A DNA stretch of 12,732 nucleotides from JBAZOJ01 sp041648755 (GTDB lineage: Bacteria; Planctomycetota; B143-G9), in contig JBAZOJ010000086.1 of the NCBI GenBank assembly GCA_041648755.1, positions 1 through 12,732 of the forward strand. The letters run 5' to 3'. Shown here piece by piece: positions 7,118-12,732 of this stretch; position 1 is the first letter of the stretch; each line of letters begins with the position of its first letter. The position numbers were made by a program, and so were the translations under genes. Under the pieces are notes generated by a model. That model saw nothing but the letters and a program-made list of their open reading frames with translations, was not told the DNA's origin and did not search any database.

Positions 7118-7121
7118 GAAG

Positions 7122-7748
7122 ATGGCTCTACGCAGGAGACTCAGGAAGCTGGGCACTCGGAGACCAGGGGGCTTCATCCGCGTGATTTTCGAGACCAAGG
7201 TGACGGAGGATCGCTACTTTGCGCAATTCTGCAAAAGAGGGTCACCTCTCAAGATCGAGAAGACTGAGATGCCGATTGTCAGTATGCTGGGTATGCTTGC
7301 ACAGGAGGCAGAGACACACGACCAGATTGCTCAGATCGTCTCGGGATGGGATCAAGGTTACGATGTACTGTGGTACGTCTGCGACTGCGATTTCAAGGAC
7401 AAGCGGGACGAGGTCGCGAAGAGGAAAAAGCTGACCAACCTCCTCAAGGTGGCAGCCAAGTCGAATGCGAACATCCGGATAGCCATCAGTAATCACTCCT
7501 TTGAAGCCTGGCTCCTCCTCCACTTTGAGGCGTTCTCGTGTTCGCTGTCGCAGGATGATCTCGAGGAACGGCTGGCAAAGCACATGGGGAAGCCTTACTC
7601 CAAGACGGAGTTCGATGTAGATCCGCTGAAGGACAAGGTGCGCGAGGCAGTCAAGCGAGCCAGGAAGCTCACCCCAACTTCCGACAAGATTCCCCCCAAT
7701 CCGGGCACCACGGTCTGGGCGTTGGTGGAGGGGCTGATCGGGAAGTAG
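7122..7748 (+). CDS. RloB-like TOPRIM-fold protein, partner of the RloA ATPase
   Basis: The 208-residue product is translated from ATG 7122, with GGAG at 7111-7114 overlapping the end of rloA. An in-frame ATG at 7062 would bury 56 nt inside rloA and is rejected. The N-terminal VIFETKVTEDRYF (Glu24, Glu29) and the CDCD pair (Asp88, Asp90) match the acidic residues of the TOPRIM-like RloB fold. NHSFEAWLLLHFE and NPGTTVWALVEGL are the characteristic C-terminal RloB motifs. Length is normal for the family. It is presumed to be the effector nuclease whose action is controlled by the ATPase. The genes are separated by 4 nt and so almost certainly co-translated. Confidence 0.87.
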   Translation: MALRRRLRKLGTRRPGGFIRVIFETKVTEDRYFAQFCKRGSPLKIEKTEMPIVSMLGMLAQEAETHDQIAQIVSGWDQGYDVLWYVCDCDFKDKRDEVAKRKKLTNLLKVAAKSNANIRIAISNHSFEAWLLLHFEAFSCSLSQDDLEERLAKHMGKPYSKTEFDVDPLKDKVREAVKRARKLTPTSDKIPPNPGTTVWALVEGLIGK

Positions 7749-7772
7749 CAGGTGCGATGCATGCTTCCACAC

Positions 7773-7800
7773 TTGATAACCGCGCGGCAGCAAGTACATT
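7773..7800 (+). promoter_or_regulatory. Candidate promoter of the TIR gene
   Basis: TTGATA (7773-7778) is followed after 16 nt by TACATT (7795-7800), 39 nt before the ATG of the TIR gene. Both boxes are one mismatch from the TTGACA/TACAAT pairs used elsewhere in the window. Confidence 0.4.
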
Positions 7801-7839
7801 CTCGGCATGCAATGAGACGACCTACTGAAAGAGGTAGAC

Positions 7840-8463
7840 ATGAAGGTTTTCATCTGTTGGTCTGGAAAGCTCGGCGGGGAAGTCGCAAAGGTCACAAAGG
7901 CGTTCATCGAGAACGTGATTCAGTCCTGCACGGTCTTTGTGTCCGAAGATCTTGAGAAGGGAGCCACTTGGCCATTAGTCCTTACGGAGGAACTGGCGCA
8001 AGCTGGCTTTGGCATCGTTGTCATAACAAGGGAGTCCGCGAATGCTCCATGGCTCTTGTTTGAGGCCGGTTGCCTCACGAAATTCGGCAAGACCCGAGTC
8101 TGTCCTTTGCTGGTAGACATTGAGCAGAGAGAGTTCAGGATGCCTCTTTCGTTGTTTCAGGGGTCAAGGCTGGACAGGGAGGACATGGAGAAGCTACTGC
8201 AGTCGATTAACAACGGTCCCGAGAAGCCGCTGTTGACGGAGACGAGACTGAAGTCGTCTTTTGAAGCTTTCTGGCAGAAATACGAGGCAAGGGTGACTGA
8301 GTTGCTCAAGAGCCAGAAAGGGGATACTTCGAAGGAAGAAGCGCCGAGAATTGAGGAGATCGCTGGTGAGACCCTCCTGATCGCAAGGACAATTGCCAGA
8401 GAGGTTGCAGACTTAAAGATCGCTATTTTCGGTGATGAGGAAGAGGCTGGAAAGACTTCATAA
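7840..8463 (+). CDS. TIR-domain protein (putative NADase effector)
   Basis: The 207-residue product opens with MKVFICWSG, the beta-A motif of bacterial TIR domains of the FISWSG type. Then come SEDLEKGATW, ELAQAGFGIVVIT and APWLLFEAGCLTK, in which Glu75 corresponds to the conserved TIR catalytic glutamate. The region up to about residue 145 (PLLVDIEQREF, PLSLFQGSRLDREDM) follows the usual course of this subfamily. The tail is a charged, probably helical extension with no recognised domain. TIR domains of this kind degrade NAD+ or make signalling nucleotides during abortive infection. The protein lacks its own sensor domain, so a neighbouring gene may trigger it, and the KAP-FGE NTPase is one candidate. 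AAAGAGG precedes the ATG. Confidence 0.85.
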   Translation: MKVFICWSGKLGGEVAKVTKAFIENVIQSCTVFVSEDLEKGATWPLVLTEELAQAGFGIVVITRESANAPWLLFEAGCLTKFGKTRVCPLLVDIEQREFRMPLSLFQGSRLDREDMEKLLQSINNGPEKPLLTETRLKSSFEAFWQKYEARVTELLKSQKGDTSKEEAPRIEEIAGETLLIARTIAREVADLKIAIFGDEEEAGKTS

Positions 8464-8677
8464 CGTCTTGTGATTTCGGTAGGTTGCTTCGGAAGCAGAA
8501 TGGGCTGCGCGAGCCCTCACTGACGATCCTCCGAAGTTTGAGACAGACCGGAAAGAGCCTAGGCAGAAGCGGACGGAGCTTTCGATTTTCTCACTCGCGA
8601 GATGGGGCTGGCAACTCCGCACCTTGATTCAGTTCGGCGATCTTGGCAGGCGACGAACTCAAGAGAAGGGAGCAGAC
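8464..8677. other. Gap between the TIR gene and the membrane-protein gene
   Basis: No gene is seen. Two small hairpins follow the TIR gene: GCTT-CGG-AAGC (8486-8496) and GGGCT-GCGCG-AGCCC (8502-8516). Neither has a T tract. I find no convincing promoter for the next gene, and the repeat families of the earlier gaps are absent. Confidence 0.45.
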
Positions 8678-9379
8678 ATGTCTAGTGGCAGCGCTGAACT
8701 AGGTCGAAACGGAGATTCTTGGATCGAGCATGTTCGAGCATCTCATGTCTTCATATTTGTTCTGGCTGCTTCGATTGTGGCACCCACGCTCATTGTATTG
8801 ATGCTGCCTGATTGGCAGGCTCGGGGCCAGTTCGGAGATCTTTTCGGGTTTCTGAACTGCATTTTCTCTGGTCTTGCTTTTGCCGCAGTTTTCTATGCAA
8901 TTGTCCTCCAGAGTCGCCAGCTTGCGCTTCAGCGTGCAGAAATTGCCATGACGAAGGAGGAACTCATCAAGAGCAGGTCTGCGAATGTACTGTTTGAGTC
9001 GATGAAGATACTTGGGGAGCTACAGCCAATGTGGCGGCAGCTCTACGGCTTTCCGATCGACCACCGCCAATGGGATCCGGAACAGAAGGCGATTGCTGAC
9101 CGAGTTGGCAATGGCCTTCAGGAGGTCGCTTATTTCTGCCTCTCAGGTTTGCTGGATTCCGAGATCATCAAGGCTCGCAACGCTCCGACTTTCTCGGAGT
9201 CCTGGAGGCGACTGAAAGGGTTCATTCAAGACTACCGCGAGAAGTGTGGCGAGCCACGTGAACTCAAGGATGGAGCTTTTCAGAGGAAGGATTTGGAGGC
9301 ATTTGCGGAGGAATGCAGGGAGTACATGGCAGACCATTATTCGAGACTGCCCTACGCAAGGCGCGGCCCGTTAACGTAG
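8678..9379 (+). CDS. Two-TM membrane protein, putative abortive-infection type
   Basis: The 233-residue product is translated from ATG 8678, preceded by AGAAGGGA. An alternative in-frame TTG at 8624 has no comparable site. Two membrane spans are predicted at about residues 23-43 and 55-77. The second sits in GQFGDLFGFLN followed by FSGLAFAAVFYAIVLQ, a motif shared with small membrane proteins common in defence islands and similar to the N-terminus of putative AbiC-type phage abortive infection proteins. A heptad-like segment (residues 78-100) and a soluble helical domain with many aromatic and charged residues follow. The function is unknown. It could be a membrane effector or anchor working with the TIR and KAP-FGE genes on either side. 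Family assignment is by motif memory only. Confidence 0.75.
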   Translation: MSSGSAELGRNGDSWIEHVRASHVFIFVLAASIVAPTLIVLMLPDWQARGQFGDLFGFLNCIFSGLAFAAVFYAIVLQSRQLALQRAEIAMTKEELIKSRSANVLFESMKILGELQPMWRQLYGFPIDHRQWDPEQKAIADRVGNGLQEVAYFCLSGLLDSEIIKARNAPTFSESWRRLKGFIQDYREKCGEPRELKDGAFQRKDLEAFAEECREYMADHYSRLPYARRGPLT

Positions 9380-9423
9380 TGAAAGAATCCTCAGATCTCA
9401 TCTGCATTCCGTTCTTTGACCCC

Positions 9424-9450
9424 TTGACAACATCCCTTCCACGATACAAT
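9424..9450 (+). promoter_or_regulatory. Promoter of the KAP-FGE (DGR target) gene
   Basis: TTGACA (9424-9429), a 15-nt spacer and TACAAT (9445-9450), followed by GGT, repeat the arrangement at 2132. Both leaders also contain ATTCAGAAGG (9493-9502 here, 2200-2209 there) as the ribosome binding region. The rest of the 129-nt gap shows nothing else. Confidence 0.6.
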
Positions 9451-9508
9451 GGTTGCGTATGAGGCTTGGACCTAGAGATCATTCGAGAATCGATTCAGAA
9501 GGTGAACT

Positions 9509-11641
9509 ATGACAACCTCGGAACGCAGCGAATTTGCCCTTCTTGGCGACTCACCGATCATCGAGTCGGGCCGTGATGACATGCTCAAGTTCGGAGCAAC
9601 AGCCGAAGTCCTTGCAAAAGCTGCCACCGATACTGATGACCCGCTCACGATAGGAATATACGGTGACTGGGGTTCGGGGAAGACGAGCCTCATGCGGTTG
9701 ATAGAAAGGAAACTCAGGGACAGCAAGAAAGTGCTCCCTGTGTGGTTCAACGCCTGGCAATACGAGAGGGAGGATCACCTGATCGTGCCGCTCTGCGCCA
9801 CGCTGGAAGGGGAACTCCGCGCCCAGGAAAAGCTGACCAAAGAACTGCTGGGCCATGCCAAGACGCTGGTGGATTTCATCCGTGTAGTGCTCTACCCTCT
9901 GGGCAAGGACTCATTCGATAAGGCTGCGGAGATTGAGAAGAAAGACAAGCCCCCGGCGAGCCTCTACCATGAGGCGTTCAAGCAACTCAAGGACTTTGCC
10001 GCAACAAGAAAAGCGCCTCGGATCGTGGTTTTTGTGGACGACCTCGACAGGTGTTTTCCGGAGAGGGCAGTTGACCTTCTCGAGAGTATCAAGCTTGTGC
10101 TGCATCTGCCGGGATTTGTCTTCATCCTGGGCGTCAACGAGAAGATCATCCAAGCCTGCGTCAAGACCAAGTATTCTCAGTCATTTGGCCACAAAGCCGG
10201 GCAACCCGATGAAGCGAGTTCACCCAGTGCCGCGTCGCAGGAAGTGGAGCAGCTTGTCGAAAAGTCCTGCGTGAATTACCTCGACAAGATCGTTCAGGTT
10301 GAGATACCGGTACCACGGCGCGACACGGCTGGTATGCAGGAGTACATCGAGGAGCTTGTCAAGCAGGCTCATGTGATTGATGAGGGCCAGGTGAGTGACG
10401 CCGTGCCTTTGGTCGCCGATGCCGCAGAGCACAATCCCCGAAGTGCCGTCAGGTTGCTCAACAGGATGATCGTTACGGCCAATATCTGGAAAGCCGAGGA
10501 GAAGCAGTATGATCCGCTGCATTTGCTGATTCACATTGCCACGGACAGACCTCGCTTTGCATTACTCGTTGGCGCCTTGGATGACCCGGTAATCCGGACG
10601 GGCGACGACACAAGGACGCCCGTGACAGTCGGTGCATTGATGTCGGAAGCACTGTCAAAGGATCAAGACGACACGAATTCGCTTGAGGCACTCCGGCAAG
10701 TCAAGGTCACGAGTGAGAGTCGGCAGCGCATTCTTGACATGGCAATTGATGTGCTGAAAGACAACAAGCACCTTCTTGGGCTGCTTCGTTCTGACAAAGG
10801 CAGGAAGTGGCTTAGCGATCCAGAGATTCGCAAGACGATGAGTGAATCCGCGAAGCAGACCATCAGTGAAGGCAAGCGGGATACCGCGCAGCAACAAGTG
10901 CCAGAGCCGGTGCAGCCGAAGGCGGCCGTGTCGATAGCACAATCCCGCATTGGTCTGGTGGAAATCAAGACCGGCAAGTTCACAATGGGATCGGATAGGT
11001 GCGGAGATGACGCCAAACCACACGCAGTAAAGCTGACGAAGCCATTCTTGATTGGCGAGATGCAGGTGACCCAAGCGCAATACGAGAGCGTGATGGGTGA
11101 GAACCCAAGCTTTTTCAAGGGCGCGGACCTGCCCGTAGAGAACGTTTCATGGAAGGAAGCCGTCGCGTTCTGCAAAAAGCTGACTGCAGAGGAGAGGAAA
11201 GCCGGAAGACTGTCGAAAGACAAGGAGTATCGCCTGCCAACGGAGGCGGAATGGGAGTTCTGCTGCCGCGCAGAGAGCACAACCGAATTCTGCTTCGGAG
11301 ATGATGATAAGATGCTGGGTGAATATGCTTGGTTTGGAGAGAACTCCGACGGCAAGACACATCCAGTGGGCAAAAAGAAGCCTAACCGCTGGGGCCTATA
11401 CGATATGCATGGGAATGTCTGGGAGTGGTGCCAGGACTGGTATGCGGACTATCCGCCTAAGGCGGACGGAGAGCAGTCCGATCCCGATGGCCCATCCAAG
11501 GGCGATGCGCGGGTGTTGCGCGGCGGTTCCTGGGACTTCAATGCTCAGTTCTGTCGGTCGGCATGCCGCGTCAGGGACGACCCCGGCCGCAGGATCTTCA
11601 ACTTCGGTTTTCGTGTTGTTGTCACCTCCAGGACTCAGTAG
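9509..11641 (+). CDS. KAP P-loop NTPase fused to an FGE-sulfatase domain; DGR target protein
   Basis: The 710-residue fusion has a KAP-family NTPase in its N-terminal half. Walker A is GDWGSGKT at residues 52-59, then VWFNAWQYE, Walker B VVFVDDLDRCFP (Asp177-Asp178), and the KAP signature NPRSAVRLLNRM. The membrane insertion common in KAP proteins such as Kidins220 is not evident, so the protein is probably soluble. A charged Gln/Pro linker (about 450-480) leads to an FGE-sulfatase domain (481-710) with RLPTEAEWEFCCRAE, WGLYDMHGNVWEWCQDWY, RVLRGGSW and GFRVV. Avd and a DGR reverse transcriptase follow at once, and residues 676-699 have the codon signature of a variable repeat. Inferred role: an NTP-dependent sensor whose lectin-fold tail is diversified by the retroelement, as in the DGR-linked NTPase conflict systems known from comparative genomics. 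Confidence 0.9.
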   Translation: MTTSERSEFALLGDSPIIESGRDDMLKFGATAEVLAKAATDTDDPLTIGIYGDWGSGKTSLMRLIERKLRDSKKVLPVWFNAWQYEREDHLIVPLCATLEGELRAQEKLTKELLGHAKTLVDFIRVVLYPLGKDSFDKAAEIEKKDKPPASLYHEAFKQLKDFAATRKAPRIVVFVDDLDRCFPERAVDLLESIKLVLHLPGFVFILGVNEKIIQACVKTKYSQSFGHKAGQPDEASSPSAASQEVEQLVEKSCVNYLDKIVQVEIPVPRRDTAGMQEYIEELVKQAHVIDEGQVSDAVPLVADAAEHNPRSAVRLLNRMIVTANIWKAEEKQYDPLHLLIHIATDRPRFALLVGALDDPVIRTGDDTRTPVTVGALMSEALSKDQDDTNSLEALRQVKVTSESRQRILDMAIDVLKDNKHLLGLLRSDKGRKWLSDPEIRKTMSESAKQTISEGKRDTAQQQVPEPVQPKAAVSIAQSRIGLVEIKTGKFTMGSDRCGDDAKPHAVKLTKPFLIGEMQVTQAQYESVMGENPSFFKGADLPVENVSWKEAVAFCKKLTAEERKAGRLSKDKEYRLPTEAEWEFCCRAESTTEFCFGDDDKMLGEYAWFGENSDGKTHPVGKKKPNRWGLYDMHGNVWEWCQDWYADYPPKADGEQSDPDGPSKGDARVLRGGSWDFNAQFCRSACRVRDDPGRRIFNFGFRVVVTSRTQ
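11519..11641 (+). other. Probable DGR variable repeat (VR) at the 3' end of the KAP-FGE gene
   Basis: Codons 676-699, between TGG and the GGT TTT CGT that encode GFR, carry 15 NNC codons out of 24. The residues that differ among the three FGE proteins of this window (676, 677, 680, 681, 686, 688, 690, 691, 693, 694, 696, 697, 699) are NNC in 12 of 13 cases, as expected if the template reads AAC at these sites and adenines are mutated. The invariant neighbours use other endings (AAT, GCT, TGT, CGG, TCG, GCA, AGG), and the following GFRVV codons all end in T. The exact borders need the template repeat, which is outside the window. Confidence 0.75.
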
Positions 11642-11710
11642 CCCAAGTACGGTTTTGCTCTTTGCAGTTTTGAGGATTTATGCGAGCGAAGCGAGCAAGG
11701 CGGTTTCAGA
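11642..11710 (+). promoter_or_regulatory. 69-nt VR-avd spacer with GCGAGC direct repeat; possible homing-site sequence
   Basis: The spacer contains TTTTGCTCTTTGCAGTTTTG followed by GCGAGC-GAA-GCGAGC (11682-11696). TTGCTC (11655-11660) can pair with GAGCAA (11693-11698). In studied DGRs, sequence and hairpins just 3' of the VR help direct cDNA homing, so this is the likely place for such a site. No -35/-10 pair or terminator is evident, so avd and the RT are probably read through from the KAP-FGE gene. Confidence 0.4.
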
Positions 11711-12058
11711 ATGAACGACCTATCGGTGATACAGAAAGTTTACGACCTCACCAAGTGGTACATACCGCTGGTCCATCGATTGCCAAGGACGCACAAGTTC
11801 GGCATAGGCGACCGCATCCAAGATAACCTGTACGGCCTGCTGGAGGGGCTTGTGGTGGCGCGCTTCTCCCCGGCAAGGCTTGAGAAACTTACGGAGTTGA
11901 ACGCTTCGCTTGATGTGCTGCGGTTTCAGAGCAGATTGCTGAAGGACTTTGACCTCATCGACCTCAGGCGATACGAGTATGTAAGCGGGAAGATAGACGA
12001 GATCGGAGCGGAGTTGGGCGGATGGATCAAGCAGCAGAAAGGGAATCGCGCGCAATGA
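11711..12058 (+). CDS. avd: Avd, DGR accessory variability determinant (four-helix-bundle, bAvd type)
   Basis: The 115-residue protein is predicted to be all alpha-helical with four helices. It has the usual Avd pattern VYDLTKWYIPLVHRLPRTHKF near the N-terminus, then DRIQDNLYGLLEGLVVARF, a LNASLDVLRFQSRLLKDFDLI segment, and RRYEYVSGKIDEIGAELGGWI. Avd forms a basic pentameric barrel that binds the DGR RT and the template RNA and is required for mutagenic homing. The stop codon overlaps the RT start (ATGA at 12055-12058), which indicates translational coupling. AAGG (11697-11700) is the best candidate ribosome binding site, at a longish distance. Confidence 0.92.
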   Translation: MNDLSVIQKVYDLTKWYIPLVHRLPRTHKFGIGDRIQDNLYGLLEGLVVARFSPARLEKLTELNASLDVLRFQSRLLKDFDLIDLRRYEYVSGKIDEIGAELGGWIKQQKGNRAQ

Positions 12059-12732
12059 AGAGGATCGGCGCCCTGTGGCCCCTGATCATTTCCTTTGCCA
12101 ACCTTCTTGACGCTGCGCGCAAGGCGCAGCAGGCGAAGCGCTTTCGCGGCAATGTCCTGCAGTTTAACTACAACCTTGAGCCCGAAATCCTTTCTCTGCA
12201 GCGTGAACTCAGCGCCAAGTCATACGTTCCGGGGAAGTACAACAACTTTGAGGTTTTTGAACCGAAACGCAGGTGCATTTCCGCGGCTCCGTACCGCGAC
12301 AGAGTCGTGCACCACGCACTGTGCAATATCGTTGGCCCGATCATCGAGAAATCGCTTCTCGCTGACACGTATGCGAACCGCGCTGGCTTCGGTACGCATA
12401 GTGCGTTGCGGCGCTTCACGGCGTTTCTGCGTTCGTCAAAATACGTCCTGAAGTGCGACATATCCAAGTTCTACCCCAGTGTTGACCATTCCATTCTTAA
12501 GGAAGCCATCGCCCGCAAGATCAAGTGCCCGGATACACTGTGGCTCAGTGGGACGTTCATAGACGGCGGAAGCACACAAACCGAGCCGTTCGACTACTTT
12601 CCAGGCGACGACCTTTTCACTCCCGGTGAGCGCGCACACGGCCTTCCTATAGGCAATCTGACCAGCCAGTTCTTTGCGAACCTCTACCTTAGCCCGCTTG
12701 ACCATTTCGTTAAGGAAGAGCTTCGCATCGCG
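12055..12732 (+). CDS. DGR reverse transcriptase, 5' part (runs off the window)
   Basis: The open frame from ATG 12055 continues without a stop to the window edge (226 residues). Visible RT blocks are EPKRRCISAAPYRDRVVHHA, then YANRAGFGTHSALRRF, motif A KCDISKFYPSVDH with catalytic Asp135, and GLPIGNLTSQFFANLYL at 196-212. The IGNLTSQ (199-205) replaces the QGxxxSP of most retroviral-type RTs and matches the (I/V/L)GxxxSQ hallmark of DGR enzymes. The YxDD box and thumb lie beyond the end. The enzyme copies the template-repeat RNA with errors at adenines, and the cDNA then replaces the variable repeat. Overlap with avd and proximity to the FGE variable tail confirm the DGR context. Confidence 0.93.
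   Translation, partial: MKRIGALWPLIISFANLLDAARKAQQAKRFRGNVLQFNYNLEPEILSLQRELSAKSYVPGKYNNFEVFEPKRRCISAAPYRDRVVHHALCNIVGPIIEKSLLADTYANRAGFGTHSALRRFTAFLRSSKYVLKCDISKFYPSVDHSILKEAIARKIKCPDTLWLSGTFIDGGSTQTEPFDYFPGDDLFTPGERAHGLPIGNLTSQFFANLYLSPLDHFVKEELRIA

Noticed and set aside
7062..7121. ATG 7062 as the start of the RloB gene
   Set aside because: It would overlap rloA by 56 nt; ATG 7122 is preceded by GGAG and matches the RloB N-terminus.
8624..8677. TTG 8624 as the start of the two-TM protein
   Set aside because: ATG 8678 has a good AGAAGGGA site, and the extra 18 residues are not membrane-like or conserved-looking.

Overview
The window is a stretch of bacterial accessory DNA with every convincing gene on the + strand. 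The organism cannot be named from it. Third codon positions are G/C-rich, the first gene carries a lipoprotein-type signal, promoters look sigma70-like (TTGACA/TACAAT), and the intergenic DNA is full of 9-nt-periodic dispersed repeats. I associate such repeats with large genomes of uncultivated environmental bacteria, but that is an impression, not proof.

Layout: (1) 84-1838, a secreted or lipid-anchored protein with a Thr-Pro linker and an unrecognised C-terminal domain, closed by a clear intrinsic terminator. (2) 2217-3773, a helical-repeat protein fused to an FGE-sulfatase (formylglycine-generating-enzyme-like, C-type-lectin-fold) domain. (3) 3774-4268, a repeat-rich gap, then 4269-5063, a stand-alone FGE-sulfatase domain protein, and 5076-5420, a DUF1294 membrane protein. 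(4) 5421-5782, a second repeat-rich gap. (5) 5783-7748, a two-gene RloA/RloB (AbiL-like) ATPase plus TOPRIM-like defence pair. (6) 7840-8463, a TIR-domain protein. (7) 8678-9379, a two-TM membrane protein. (8) 9509-11641, a KAP P-loop NTPase fused to an FGE-sulfatase domain. (9) 11711-12058, Avd, and 12055-12732, a reverse transcriptase running off the right edge.

The main system is a diversity-generating retroelement (DGR). Avd and the RT lie directly downstream of the KAP-FGE gene, and the 3' end of that gene has the codon pattern expected of a variable repeat written from an adenine-rich template (NNC codons at exactly the positions that differ between paralogs). The template repeat is not in the window and is predicted 3' of the RT. 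The retroelement therefore appears to diversify the putative ligand-binding tail of an NTPase of the KAP class. That NTPase sits behind a TIR effector candidate and a small membrane protein, inside a defence island with an AbiL-like pair. The inferred role is an adaptable immune sensor. Two further FGE paralogs upstream vary at the same residues but differ at the fixed bases, so they are not current targets of the same template.
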